A DNA stretch of 64,000 nt from contig JAVTVX010000027.1 of the NCBI GenBank assembly GCA_033439265.1, positions 8,137,001 through 8,201,000 of the forward strand. Reading direction: 5' to 3'. The position numbers were made by a program, and so were the translations under genes. Source of the stretch: Dillenia suffruticosa. Lineage: Eukaryota; Streptophyta; Magnoliopsida; Dilleniales; Dilleniaceae. A model generated the notes under the pieces. It worked only from the letters and a program-made list of their open reading frames with translations. It did not search any database and was not told the origin of the DNA. The stretch's first letter is position 1; each line of letters starts with the position of its first letter. Positions 1-12,240 of this stretch are shown here, piece by piece.

Positions 1-1730
1 TCAACAGTTCGTGGGGAAGATGAGAAGTACACAATCTACACTTTTCAACTTTGAACTAGTTGATGTTGTCTCATCTTCTAAAAGCCCTCAAATTGTTTCT
101 GCCGAGTTTGACATGTAGAGAATGAGAGAGTCAACTGCATATTGGATTATGATGCATGAGCATCAATTTAACATTATGGAAGAGGAGGGGTTTAATCTAA
201 CGCAAAGGCGTGGGATGTTAGAATGGAAACCAATATCAAGGCAAATAGAAAAGGGAGGTTGCATGTTGGTTTATGAGACTGCAAAGAAGAAGTTAAAAAA
301 TGTATTTACAAATGTTGTAAAGATTAGTTTGACAACAGATCTTTAGAAGTCAAAGGTCTAAAAAATTGGGTAATGGTTGTAACAGGCAGGCCATTGGATT
401 GACTCTGATTGAAATTGCAAAAGAAGATATTAAATTTTGTTAATATTCCTTCGCCACATACAAGTAGAGAAATTGTAGTTATTTTGTTCAAGTATGCTAA
501 GAAATGAAAAATTGAAAACAAAGTGTACATCGTATTGGTTGACAATACCTTTAAAAATAACTTGGTCATAACTATTATGAAAGAAGACTTCTCTGACTAT
601 AGCAAATTGATGTGTGATGGAAAAATTTTTTACATACGATACTATGCACATATTTTGAACCTATTGGTTCAAGATAGGTTTGGGGAGATTCATGATGATG
701 TTGACAAAATAAGGGATACGGTTGATTATATCAACCACTCGGAGTTTAGGGTAATAATGTTCCCTGAATGTGCAATTGAAAAAAACTTGATTGGTTCTGA
801 AAAAAATTGATTAATGATTGTAAAACTCGTTGAAATTCAACATTTAGTATGTTGAGATGCGCTTAAAATTTTTGTATTGTTTTTTCTTAATTTAAAGAAC
901 AATATCCCAGATACATTTAGTGTCCAACAATGGAGGAATAGGAGGAAATTGGTAAGGTTTGTAAGGTGTTTGAATATTTTTAATCTGTTATATTGCTTGT
1001 TTCTGGGACTGACTATCTAATAGCAAATTTGTTCCGCAACGAAATGACTTCCATAAAGAAGATGTTGGATGAAAATATTTATGATTCGAATAATTTCATT
1101 GCAAGAATGGTGGAAAAAATGAAAATCAAATTTGGTAAATATTGGAGGGAAGTGAATTTGCTTATGACAATAGCTATTATGTTAGACCCTACAAAGAAAC
1201 TAATTTTCATTGAGTATTATTATGAACTCATGATTGGAGAGACTGTAGTCAACCAGTATGTTAGCGAGATAAGAAATATGCTATATAAGCTGTATGATGA
1301 ATACACTTTTGCTGAACCCTTGCACGACAAAGACCCAACTTCATCATCCCATGCGAGTTCTTCTACTTGGAGGTCAGAATTTCCACATGATACTAATGCT
1401 GGACTTGAGAATTTTGTATGAGAAGATTTGGTATATGTTCTCAAATCAATGAATTAGAGAATTATTTGGTCAAACCTCCTGAAACAAAATCGGATAAGGA
1501 TAAGAGTTTGGAGTGGTGGAAGGTCAATAGGATCACTTCAAAGTTTTATTTTAGATGACTTGAGATATACTAGCCATTCCTCTTAGCACAGTAGCATTGG
1601 AGGCTGCATTTAGTATAGGAACACTGGTGATAGACACATATCAAGCTTATTTGACTCCAGAAACAGTTCAGCCACTCATGTGTGGAGGAGATTGGCTGCA
1701 GAAATTTTATGATGTTAAAAATAAGGTAAA
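1..1730 (+). pseudogene. hAT-superfamily transposase relic (zf-BED / RICESLEEPER type)
   Basis: Several reading-frame pieces follow the order of a plant hAT transposase. Around 122-346 is the stretch before the RNase H-like core. Around 523-740 the AHILNLLVQD-like segment is followed by an I..IR..V.YI..S.FR pattern typical of the hAT catalytic domain. Around 993-1330 is the DUF4413-like middle part (MLDPTKKL). Around 1500-1690 are the remains of the C-terminal dimerisation region (LEWWKVNR, TVALEAAFS). Stops and frameshifts separate every piece, so no transposase can be made. The 5' end lies outside the window, and no terminal inverted repeats or 8-bp target duplication were found. The family call is from motif memory. 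Confidence 0.75.
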
Positions 1731-2203
1731 GGTAAGTATTAATTTTTGTTAAACAATTAATATATATTTTGCTAATATATATTGCGTTAAATTTTTGTTA
1801 AACAATTTTATTGTGTTAAATTTTATATATATTTGGCTAATATATTAATTTTTGTTATTTGCAGAAAAACATTATTGTGGCAAAAGAAATTCCGCTGATA
1901 CGTCTGATAAAAAGTAAGTAAATAAGCATATTCAACATCTTTATTTTTATTGTTGGCATAACTTTGTTTTCATAACATTTATGACTTGTGTAGATTGAGT
2001 TATCGAGCGTTAAAAGATGTTGATAGAGGATGTTGCTAAATTGTTGTTTATTTGACATAACTTTATTTTCCGGATGTTGCTGTTGGGAAACTTGAATGTT
2101 GGAGGATGTTGTTGGCTTGTTGCTAGAGGATGCTGATTTTTGAGTTGATTTAAGCACCTTTATTTAAATGATATCATGTTTTGTTGGGATTTGACATAGT
2201 TTT
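1731..2203. other. AT-rich tail of the hAT relic and flank of the copia insertion
   Basis: The hAT frame runs into a GTAAGT-like donor near 1731 and a TTTGCAG-like acceptor near 1864, so a terminal intron is possible. The rest is AT-rich with no supported gene. GTTTT at 2199-2203 is the left target-site copy of the copia element that follows. Confidence 0.45.
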
Positions 2204-2700
2204 TGTTGGTTATTTATGCCCATTGTGGGGCATTTTGTTAAGATGGAGATAATGAGGTAACTCCTATTATTAATTACCTTTTAACCATCATTTTGGTAAC
2301 TCCCCAATTAAGCCCAAAAAGATGCCCACGTGAATGAATGTCTTCTTCTTCCTCAATGAACGTGAGAGAAAATGGTCTTCTTTCTCCCTGCGAGAATAGT
2401 GACTATGAAGTAGGCTATGGCTAGGGTTTTCCACAATTCTCTAGAGAGAGAAAATATCGCGAGGGTTGGAGATTTTTGCGTAAAAAAATCTCTCTTGTCA
2501 GAGAATTTATCAGACTTGGGTTGAGACGTCATGGATTTACGGTGGTGGTTCGATTGCGTGATCACCATCCGACCGTACGAGCCGTTCGAGGGATATCGCG
2601 ACATGATGGATTTTTTGAAGAGCGCCCTATAGAGGTATTTATCTCAAAAAATTCTGAATCTATTTATTTTACGTTTTTGCATGTGCAATTAAATCCAACC
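2204..2700 (+). repeat. 5' LTR of copia element 1
   Basis: This 497-bp copy matches 8094-8590 along its whole length with no net length change. It begins TGTTGGTTATTTATGCCC and ends AACC where the partner has AACA. Confidence 0.93.
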
Positions 2701-3420
2701 GGTGAGTTCCGGTTCGGGTCGGACCCTGACCCGGACAGACCCGCCCAACCGACACGATCGGGTCGGACCCCGACCCGTTGACCTGATGGTAAGGCAAACC
2801 CTAACCCGTTGACCGACCCGGTATGAACCAGCTCCAACCTGGCTCAACATGGCTCAGCGAGTGAAGGCACGTGAGTCGCGCGCCACGACTGGGCGCACGT
2901 GAGCCAAGCCACGCAAGGCTCGTGGCAGCACGTGTGAGGCGCGCCGTGTGTCTGGCCAGTGCGCCATGCTGCTGCCAGCGAGTGGAGGCTCGTGGCAGCG
3001 CGTGGGGTGCACCACAGGTGCGTAGCGGCGCACTGCAGGTGCGTAGCGGCGCACTGCAGGTGCGTGGCGGCGCGTGTGGGCCCTAGGAGGTGTCTTAGGT
3101 TGCTTAAAATTGATTTTTTTCAATTTTTTGGGGTCCTATATCTATAAATGTGACTTTTTATGGGTTTTTGTGTGCCGAATCAAAGTCCGAATGGTAAGAT
3201 GCGATTCCAAGTTGTGGTGTATGGTGTCTGTGGACTCATACGCTCGCTTTGGGGTCTGTACTCAAGTCATTTTGATCTTGATGATTCGTAGGGCGCACAA
3301 AAATGTGATAATAAGCATCTCCAAATCACAAATGTCTCTCTTAATGCGTTGAGAACTGTCGTATTAAATTTTTGCGAGGAGAGCAAATTGAATGATATGA
3401 TTTCCTAGATTTCACATCAG
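2701..3420 (+). other. GC-rich untranslated leader of copia element 1
   Basis: This stretch between the 5' LTR and gag has a composition unlike its AT-rich surroundings. It first holds repeated GACCCG/GGGTCGGACC motifs (2710-2830), then a CGCG- and GTGGC-rich block (2870-3090). Short open frames here are by-products of the GC content. No gene is supported. Confidence 0.6.
3015..3077 (+). repeat. 21-bp tandem repeat, three units, in the copia leader
   Basis: Units starting at 3015, 3036 and 3057 share CAGGTGCGTAGCGGCGCAC. The first two are identical and the third has GTGG for GTAG. Confidence 0.9.
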
Positions 3421-3459
3421 TAGATTCAGTTTATTTTCGAGAGATAAAATCTAACGGGA

Positions 3460-3990
3460 ATCTGAGGCATGAGATGATGGGCCCCAGGGTGGACACCGCG
3501 CCTCAGGATATACGAGATAAAGAGGCATATCATGCATGGTAGAAAAGAATTGTCAAGTTAGGGCAACCCTTATCAGTGGTATGCAAGATGACTTAATCTC
3601 GTTTTACGAGTCATATCCTATGGACATGTCGGTTCGACTTGCCTTATAAGAGCATTGTGTTACTCTTTTCGACTCCTAATGTGAGAATGCAGAAGAAAAG
3701 GATTGATCATACAATGATGCAAATGTCGAGAATGATCACCGAGTGAAGAAATATGGGCGAGTGAATTTCGGATGGAATTTAGGTACTGGATGTGATCCAG
3801 TTTTTACCTGATTCATGGGAAACCGTGAAATCCTATCTCACACTTGACGAAAGTATTCATACTTTCGTTGATGTGAATATGTATTGTGAGCTCGATGAGG
3901 AGCACTTAGAGACGAGTAGGCCACACTCGAGTCATGCTAATTCACAGGAGTCGAGTAAGGACTTCCCTAGTGTTAAGCCAATAGTATAAG
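3460..3990 (+). pseudogene. gag remnant of copia element 1
   Basis: The gag hallmark LPDSWETVKSYLT, followed by an acidic ELDEEHLE segment, lies at about 3795-3920. It matches the copia gag pattern of a Ser-Leu-Pro-x-Ser-Trp-Glu motif followed by a helical acidic stretch. Upstream frames are broken. The same gag pattern occurs in copia element 3 on the other strand, so the two elements probably belong to one lineage. Confidence 0.75.
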
Positions 3991-4559
3991 CATGTGAACG
4001 AGACTCGAGATCCAGACAATAAAAACCATTCGAGAAAACCGACAACGAGGTATAAAAGCACAGGGAGAAGGAATTTGATTAGACCAATGTAAATTGCTAC
4101 GTTTGATATAGATTTGGTTATTTCGATCGTAAGTGTGACAAGCAGAAATTAATATCCTTCTTCTTTATGTGGTTTGAGATTTGTCTCATTCACTATAATG
4201 CTCGCTAATTTCTCTTTTTTGTAATCAGGAGCAACCGACCACGTAACTTGAGACAGGAGTGCGTAAATAGAATTTCATCAAGTGAATCCTTAAGTTTAGA
4301 GGATTTACGTTAGGGACAGAGCATTTGTCGTTGTCAGAGGAAACGATACTTGCCATGACGTTCTTAATACTGTAGGCATTCAACGGATCTTCAATTTAGT
4401 ATCTTGTCTAAGATTGACTAAGATATGCATAAAATCATCATTTTTTTTAATAATACGACAAGTTTTTGAATTGTTTGGTTTTAATCAATGATAAATTGTA
4501 TGCACTGGGTGCTGCTCCTTCTAATGGTTTCTTATTGTTCTCCTATTGTCTTTACATCT

Positions 4560-6960
4560 GATTGCGTAGATGATGATGTAAATGAATGACATAGTAGACT
4601 TGGACAAATGGGGTAAGAGATGATGAATCGGTTAGTAGCGAAAGGTTTATTGGACCCGCTGACCAGATTCGAGTTACCCGAATGTGAGTTTTGCCTAGTC
4701 AACAAAATGACGAGAAAACTATTTGGCAATACAATGAGAGTTGGGACTCCATTGCAGTTAGACCATTGTGCCTTTCTTTTTTGTAGTCTTATAAGCTTGA
4801 GAGCTGGAAATAGAGTTATGTAGAAAATGATGCTTATAGACACTTACGTGCGTTTCGGTTCATTAATCTGATTTCGCACAAGTCTGAGGCATCGGAATGC
4901 TTTAGGAGGTTCATAAGCGAGATTGAGAATCAGTTAGATTTGAGAGTAGAGACTCTCAAAACCGATCGGAGACGCAAGTATTCGTCTAAACTACATATGG
5001 AGCTCTGTTTCGATAATAGTATTACGAGAATACTAACTATTAGTCAGTTTCCCATTTGAACTTTGGATAGGGAGGCAGCCTAACCTTAGCCACTTGAGGT
5101 TATGGGGTTGTGCCGTGATTTTTTGCATTCACACTGTGAGTTAGGCTCGCGAGAAAATACGTATTCTTAGGCGAACATACGAAGGACACTATAATCGAGA
5201 TTAAGTCTCGTAATACCACATTATTTGAGAATGATTTCTTTAAGAGAGGTGAAATCAATTTGAATCTTATCCTTTATGCGATGGATGAGCCTAGTGGCTC
5301 GGGGAGTCCAACGGCGAGATACAAGAATCCATTACGGATCTTGATCTCAGTGGGAGCGATCCATCAAGAGGTAAAGATTTTTCTCTCTTCATAAGAGCAT
5401 CGAGAATGCGTATTTAAACGTCACTTCTCGATTGAGGGTGAGACCCTCGTTGTGACTCTAGAGGATGATGAGAAATCCAAAACGGTCCAAAAGGCTCTCA
5501 GAGTTATGCAAAAGACAGTTTATTGAAGACCATAAATGAAGAGAAGGAGTTGATGAGAACGAACGGGGTTTGGGACCTAGTTGATTTGCCCGAGGGTGGA
5601 AGGACTATTGGGAACAAATAGGTTCTCAAAGTCAAGATAAAGGTCAACGGATTGATGAAGAGGTAAATAACTCGTTTAGTAACCAAGGGTTACACTTAGA
5701 ATGAAGGGTGGACTACCGTCGTGTCGTAGTCAAATTTATCTCGATCCGTTTAGCAATTGTCACAAACATGAATGTGAAGTCACACCACAAGGACGTAAAT
5801 ACCGCTTTCCATAGTAGAAGTTTAGATGAGGCGATCTACATAGAACATCCCTCTGGGTTCGTTCTAGTAGATCAGGTGGATAAAGTCTGTTGATTTTAGA
5901 AATCAACATACGACCTTAAACCATCATCCAGATAGCGATGCCTGAGATTTCATGAGAATGTGATATCTTATGGTTTTGTAATGATCGAGTAAAATCATTG
6001 TATCTATCTGATACATTTCGATGACTTATTTATGAGCATGTTCTCATTTGTAGGCGATATTCTATTGGTCGAAAACAACAGAGAGTATCCAATGACCATT
6101 GTAATATGGTTATGAGGTTTTAATTCATTTTCGGATTTTGGATCCATAGGGATCGCTTGCGAATGGTGTTAACTCTTTAACAAGAGTTTTATATCAGGTA
6201 TATTCTCGAGTATTTCGAGATGAGAGATGATGACCTAATATATACTCTATCGCTAAAGGTAAAAACCTGATTCTTGACATTTATCCTAACATTTATAAAG
6301 AAATAAGGGAGATGAGCAGAATCCCTTATTTCAGTGCGATGTACAGTTTAATGTATACGATGAGGTATACATGACCAGACGTTTATTTTGCGATCGATTT
6401 GGTGAGTAGGTATTAATAGAATCTTGGAAGGAATCACTGTAGAGTAGTGAAAAATAATTCTGAAATATCTTATTTGAACTGCAGACCTTTCCATGTGTTA
6501 CGGATGAGGTGATTTGCGTTTTTTCATTGGGATTCAGATACTGACTGGGAGTAGCGTTCTGAATAAACGCAAACTAATATTAGGTTTTATCTTCTTAGAG
6601 CAGTAAGAAGAGAACCTGTATATCTCTATTTACGATAGAGACTGAGCTTATAATATAATCAATTGTAGTTCATAAGAATGGTTGGCTTCAGACATTTCTG
6701 AATGACTTAGGATCGTGACAGATAGTGGGAGGTCAGTGATAATTATTGTGATAATCAGACCGCCATTGTCAACAACTGAGACCTCAAGTGTTATAGTAAA
6801 TCCAAACACATTGATACCGAAAACCACTTTGTAAGAGATATTATCGAGAAGGGTATTGTGACAGCTAAGTACACCTTGACATACAGCATGATAGCTGATC
6901 CTTTCAGAAAACCTATTGTGAGAGATTCCTTTGTGAGATAAGGAATCATTGGGTTTAGTG
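4560..6960 (+). pseudogene. pol remnant of copia element 1 (integrase, RT, RNase H)
   Basis: A GAG-pre-integrase zinc-binding segment (CEFCLVNKMTRK, about 4690) is followed by integrase remains to about 5200. Reverse transcriptase pieces follow: NGVWDLVDLPEGGRTIG near 5560 and DEAIYIEHPSGFV near 5828. RNase H remains lie at about 6700-6950. Integrase before RT is diagnostic of Ty1/copia. Many stops and frame changes separate these pieces. Confidence 0.82.
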
Positions 6961-8093
6961 TACTTTAACTTTTCTCATTATGTATTGTTTTAAATGCTTA
7001 TTGAAATATATAACATGCATTATTGGGTCACATATTTATTTTATGCACTATTTATTGTCATTTATTGTGATCTTGTGATAAAAGATGTGTCAGGCAGGCG
7101 TGGTCGACTCTCTCACACGAGTGACTACCTCCGACTCTGAGTGAGCGGAGATGAGACGGATTCTAGTTATAAAAGGTTTTGAGAGTGGCTCTATTAGAAC
7201 ATAAGTCGCCCTGAATGTCTTCAGGATGAGGTCATATGCCATATGACCGACATGGAAATACCCATATCCATGTTGCCTGTAAGTAGCCAGATTTGAGATC
7301 TCAGATATCACCTGTGATTTGTGATATTATCTCTGAAATGCTCTCTCTGAGATTTCTAGATAAAGTCTTATGTGTAGATTGAGTTCCATAGCTGTACAGT
7401 ATTAGAGAAATCTGACATATGCCCTTTGAGAGATGGGGGAATAACACTGACACGTGTTTCATACCACGTGTGATGAAATGACTATGAGATAGTAGGAGCT
7501 ATTATTTGAGACGATAGTTTGATCTTGATCCCCGTTCCCACTTGTGAGACCTGAAATCCATTGAGTGGGATCTCTTATGCCCTTATTACTTTCCACTATA
7601 TCTAGAAGTTTTGGTTCAGTATTGCTACTTTAGTCTGTTTACCTATGGTCTGGAAGATAAATTGAGATCTAAGGGGAAGATCTAGGAAAGCAGCTGAATT
7701 GAGACTGATAGATTCGAGTTTGGGAAAAAGAAAGCCAATAGACATTACATCATTGTTGTGTATTCACAGGTCGACCTGTTATGTTAATTCATGTTGGGAT
7801 TCAAACATAATAGTGAATATATAGTTGAGCAAATTGATTGGTGATCACTTTTGATGAAAAAAGTGGCTCAAAGGATGTAAATGCATTGAGTTTGGGGTAT
7901 AGCGAGTTGTTTTTTATACTAATTGTGACTCTTCGATCATCCTAACAGGTGTATTGAGAAATCTTTGCTTGTAGGTGTACTCGTCGGTCGCACAACGCCC
8001 AATCCTGTATGAAATTCCAGTAGGGTGATGTGATAGGTCATATGAGTATGATCTTGTGACGGACGTAAAATGCCCTCATGTGCAAGTAGGAGA
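6961..8093 (+). other. Long 3' non-coding region of copia element 1
   Basis: About 1.1 kb separates the RNase H remnant from the 3' LTR with no supported coding sequence. It ends in the polypurine tract at about 8083-8093. Confidence 0.6.
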
Positions 8094-8590
8094 TGTTGGT
8101 TATTTATGCCCATTGTGGGGCATTTTGGTAAGAGGGAGATAATGTGGTAACTCCTATTATTAATTACCCTTTAACCATCATTTTGGTAACTCCCCAATTG
8201 AGCCCAAAAGGATGCCCATGTAAATGAATGTCTTCTTCTTCCTCAATGAACGTGAGAGAAAATGGTCTTCTTTCTTCCTACGAGAACAGTGACTATGAAG
8301 TAGGCTATGGCTAAGGTTTTTCACAATTCTCTAGAGAGAGAAAACACCGTGAGAGTTGGAGATTTTCGCGTAGGAAAATCTCCCTCGTCAGAGAATTCAT
8401 CGAACTTGGGTTGAGGCGTCATGGATTTACGGTGGTGATTCGATTACGTGATCACCATCCGACCGTACGAGCCGTTTGAGGGATATCGCGACACGATGGA
8501 TTTTTTGAAGAGCGCCCTATAGAGGTATTTATCCTGAAAATTTCCGAATCTATTTATTTTACGCTTCCGCATGTGCGATTAAATTTAACA
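8094..8590 (+). repeat. 3' LTR of copia element 1
   Basis: This is the partner of 2204-2700 and has the same length. It starts TGTTGG, ends TTAACA, and is followed by target-site copy GTTCT. Confidence 0.93.
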
Positions 8591-8595
8591 GTTCT

Positions 8596-9165
8596 ATTTT
8601 GAAGGACTGTTATAAATGTAATATATAACTAGTTATAATTCATATGGATGCAGATTTATGTGGTTAAACTTATTCAATAGTTGTTAAGGATTTTATTTAA
8701 TTTTAATGTGGTTGCAAACAAAATTGTGATTGGATTCAATTAGGATTTTCAATATAAACAAGTTTAGATTTGGAATGTCCAAAAAAACATGTGAAATTCA
8801 ATCAGTTTTAAAATTAGGAACTTTAGGCAAAATTCTACTAATTTTGAAACAAGGAATTTAAATTTGATCTCGAGGTTGGGTATGATCCCGGGTTCAAGCT
8901 CGGGTTTGGGCTTTGGTATTATCTCGAGCTCGAGATCGGGCTCGAGCTCGGGATCGGGATCGGGCTCAAGCTCAAGCTCGGGTTCGAGCTCGGGTTCAAG
9001 CTCGGGTTCAAGCTCGGGTTCGAGCTCGAGTTCGGGTCCAATTTTGCCCCGCGACACTCGAACTTGAGTCGAGTCAAGCTCGAGCTCTAGAATAATAAGC
9101 TCGACGAGCTCGAGGAGCTCGAGCTCAAACTCACCTTAAGTACACTTGAGTCAAGCTCAAGTATT
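8596..9165. repeat. CTCGAG/CTCGGG low-complexity repeat with AT-rich flank
   Basis: 8596-8860 is AT-rich with nothing recognisable. 8862-9150 is an imperfect array of 6-12-bp words built on CTCGAG, CTCGGG and CTCAAG. It yields Leu-Glu-Pro or Ser-Gly repeats in several frames. A similar GAGCTC/GGGTCG-rich block recurs at about 28740-28840, suggesting a shared repeat family. Confidence 0.75.
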
Positions 9166-10040
9166 GTAATGCCCAAGCCTAATCCAAGTGTCATGACAGG
9201 TTTAGTTTTGAATCACAATCACTATGATATCGGCAAGATCAAGATTACAATGACAGAGAAGGAACTGTGAGAAACAGTTAATGAGATGAGGTTGGATAAT
9301 AGTTATTTGTTGCGTTACTCGGAGTATGAATTGGGAATGCACCCACCCTATGTTTTTGGAGAGTCTTTTGTAAAGTGGGAACAATTTTATTCTGTATGTT
9401 GTGTTCGGTGTAGGTGTTTGTCTTAGTCGTATTTTTAATGAATCTAGTCATAAGGAGTAAGAACATGAAGGAAGGAAAAAGTGGGGTCTTGGAGGACAAA
9501 CCTAGTTAGCGAGTGAAGAGGAGTGATGTTAGGCCCTGAGTTGCTAATCGGTTGCCATGGGAGCATAATACCCTCCTTTTTTCTTGTAATCTTCCTATCT
9601 ATGTATTTCGTATTTCATTTTCTATGTGCCCCATATTTCCATCCTTTCAACGATATGCTCTATTCTCATGTAATATGTCCCGATTTGTATAAACCTTATT
9701 TCCCTATATCATGTCTCGTATGTATAATATATGAATGTGTAGGGAGCTTGCTTTCTTGTTATTGTTATGTTCTTATTACGTTATTAATCGTGTGTAGAAA
9801 TAGAATGACTTGAGTGCTAAGTGCTCTTTGAAGGAGGTGTAGTCGATAGAGGGTCTTAAAATTCTTTTAGGTTTAGAGTCAAGAGCTTGAGTGCTAAGGA
9901 CCTATTTGAGGTGTGAAGCGAGAGAGTGGGTGTACCTGCTGGGGTGCTGGGCACCCATATAAGGTATAGAGTCGATAGAGTGGGTGTGCCAACGTGGTTG
10001 AAAGCTAGGGATCCGTAAGAGGGTTCCCATCCATACATAT
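9166..10040. other. Unclassified repetitive sequence, possibly a degraded LTR
   Basis: The stretch begins with TGTAATGCCCAAGC, which resembles the start of many Ty3/gypsy LTRs. No partner copy or target duplication was found. Between about 9810 and 10030 the phrases GAGTGCTAAG and GTCGATAGAG recur two or three times. No gene is supported. Confidence 0.3.
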
Positions 10041-10044
10041 AAGA

Positions 10045-10480
10045 AACATGTTGGATTCAATAAGTGTTTTAAGTTATCTTGATATCTAAAACCCACTCAA
10101 GAAAGAAGATTTGAAATATATTTAGTCCGAGAGAAATAATTTCTACCAAAAATGGAGACAAGTTCAAAGCCGAAAAAATAACTCAAATGAGTCATATCCT
10201 TAATTACAATCATATTGTTGTTGGTTATGATCGGATGATTCATATAAAGTAAAAGAACGATGTATTTCTTCTTAATAAAAAGTGTTAAGTCATAAGCATC
10301 GGATTTGAATCCCAATTGCTCAACTATGGAACTAAACTTAGCAATCCAAACTTTTGGAGGACTATTTTACTCTATGTAATGCTCTTTGAAGGCGTCAAAC
10401 TTTCTAAAGCGCATCTGAATGGCCTGAAGAGGTGACATTTACACTTCAATAGGATGACCATTTAGGAAGACATCTTACTA
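10045..10480 (-). pseudogene. Copia reverse-transcriptase fragment, reversed
   Basis: Reading the minus strand from about 10475 gives a DVFLNGHPIEV-like segment, the RT motif written AFLNGDLDEEVYM in active elements. An FRKFDAF...WIAKFSSIV region follows, then an open frame (10315-10097) with GFKSDAYDLTLF, YMNHPIITNNN in place of the YVDDMIITG active site, and LSYFFGFEL. The catalytic YVDD is changed to YMNH, so the fragment is inactive. No LTRs were found. Confidence 0.78.
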
Positions 10481-10489
10481 GTATAGAAA

Positions 10490-11492
10490 CAAACAAGTGG
10501 GGGAAAGGGAGTGGAAGGGAGTGCCACGTAGGATTTGAACAGTAAGCTACTATTCATCCTTTTTTTTTCTCTTTTTTCTCTTTTTGGGGTTTTTTTTTTT
10601 TTAGGTTTCTTCTTCAAGTGGGAGAAAGGGGAGTGGGAGTGCCACGTAGGAATGGAACAGTAGGTTACTGTTCATTCTTTTTTTTTTCTTTTGGTTTCTT
10701 CTTCCCTTTTTTCACTTCCTTTTTTTTTACCCAATTATTCTTTTTTTTTGCTTCTCTTTTTTAATTTCATTTTTTTTCACCATTCACCATTTTTTAACTC
10801 TTTTTTCTTTTGGATTCTGTTGTTATCGATTTATTACTGTTTTTTTTTTCTCTTCTTTTTTTTTTCACCCTTCACGAAGTGGGAGAAAATGTCATCTCGG
10901 ATTGTAATAGTAGCCTACCGTTCTTTTTTTTTTTATTTCATTTTTTACACATTTACCATTTTTTGTTTCTTTTTTCTTACTATTATAGAAAAGATCAAGT
11001 GGAGGAGGGGTTGTAAGAGGATGTGCCGGGTTGAATGGGAACGGTGTGCAACTGTTCCCTCTTTTTTTTTTCCTTTTTTTTTGGATGTCTTTTTCTTTTT
11101 TCTTTTTTCTTTTTTACTTTTTTTCACCCATTTATCCTTTTTTTTCTTCTTTTTTTTCACCAATTCCCCTTCCATTTTTTTTAAAATTTTTTTTATAACT
11201 TTTTTTGGCTTTCTTCTTCTTCCTTTTTTTTTTTTTACTTCTTTTTTTTTTCACCATTTATCTTTTTTTTTTCACTCTTTTTTTATATGGGATTCCACGG
11301 TTACTGGTTTATTACTATTTTTTTTTACTTCTTTTTCTTTCATCTGTTTACCTTTTTTTTTGTTAATTTTTTTTATTTCCTTTTCTTTTCACCCTTCACC
11401 CTTCACCCTTCACCCTTCACACTTCACACTTTTTTTTTTTTTGGTTTTTTCTTTTTTTTTTTCACCGTTCTTTTTTTTCGCTCATTTTTTTT
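10490..11492. repeat. First copy of a roughly 1-kb tandem duplication
   Basis: It starts AACAAACAAGTGGGGGAAAG and continues through CTCGGATTGTAATAGTAGCC near 10896 and GTGTGCAACTGTTCCCTC near 11044. The same landmarks recur in the same order 940-1010 bp downstream. Confidence 0.8.
10655..10673. repeat. Perfect 8-bp-arm hairpin motif
   Basis: GAACAGTA and TACTGTTC flank a 3-base spacer. It is one of at least six related inverted repeats in the poly-T domain. Confidence 0.85.
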
Positions 11493-11496
11493 TTTC

Positions 11497-12240
11497 GAAC
11501 AAACAAACAAGTGGGGGAAAGGGAGTAGGAGGGAGTGCCACGTAAGATTTGAACAATAAGCTACTGTTTATCCTTTCTTTTTTTTTTTGGTTTCTTCTTC
11601 AAGTGGGAGTGTCACATAGGAATGGAACAGTAGATTACGGTTCATTCTTTTTTTTGGATTTTTATTTTGGTTTCTTCTTCTCTTTTTCACTTCTTTTTTT
11701 TTTTGCTTTTTTTTAATTTCATTTTTTTTCACCTTTCACCCTTTTTTTTAACTCTTTTCTCTTTTGGGTTACATTGTTACAGTTTGCTACTGTTTTTTTT
11801 TCTTCGTTTTTTTTCACCCTTCACGGAGTGGGAGGAAGTGCCACCTCGGATTGTAATAGTAGCCTACCATTCTTTTTTTTATTATTTCATTTTTTACACA
11901 TTTACCCTTTTTTGTTTCTTTCTTCTTACTATTATAGAAAAGAATAAGTGGGGGAGGGGTTGTGAGAGGATGTGCTGGGTCGGATGGGAACAGTGTGCAA
12001 CTGTTCCCTCTTTTTTTTTTTTTTTCCTTTTTTTTGGTTTTTTTTCCTTTTTATTTTTTACTTTTTTTCAACTATTTATCCTTTTTTTCTTCTTTTTTTT
12101 CACCATTTCCCCTTTTTTTTTAATACTTTTTTTGGATTTCTTCTTCTTCCTTTTTTTTACTTTTTTTTTCACCCTTCATCCTTCTTTTTTCTCACACTTT
12201 TTTTGATAGGGTTCCACGGTTATTAGTTTATTACTATTTT
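11497..12240. repeat. Second copy of the roughly 1-kb tandem duplication
   Basis: Landmarks matching the first copy: AACAAACAAGTGGGGGAAAG near 11501, CTCGGATTGTAATAGTAGCC near 11844, and GTGTGCAACTGTTCCCTC near 11994. T-run lengths and scattered bases differ, so the duplication is not recent. The match fades after about 12240. Confidence 0.78.
11986..12008. repeat. Perfect 9-bp-arm hairpin motif
   Basis: GGGAACAGT and ACTGTTCCC flank the spacer GTGCA. The corresponding site of the first duplicate, near 11037, has GGGAACGGT in one arm, so it keeps a G-T pair in RNA. Confidence 0.85.

Larger units (their letters stand above)
2204..8590 (+). mobile_element. Complete but degenerate Ty1/copia LTR retrotransposon (element 1)
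   Basis: Two 497-bp direct repeats (2204-2700 and 8094-8590) start TGTTGG and end AACC/AACA. They enclose gag, integrase, reverse transcriptase and RNase H remnants in copia order. The flanks are GTTTT (2199-2203) and GTTCT (8591-8595), a 5-bp target duplication with one mismatch. A purine stretch (AAGTAGGAGA) sits directly before the 3' LTR as polypurine tract. By eye the two LTRs differ at about 40 positions, mostly transitions, so this is an old insertion. The coding region is full of stops and frameshifts. No convincing tRNA primer site is visible after the 5' LTR. Confidence 0.93.

Noticed and set aside
8764..9095. Glu-Leu-Pro and Ser-Gly repeat frames on both strands
   Set aside because: They are translations of the CTCGAG/CTCGGG simple repeat in different frames, not genes.
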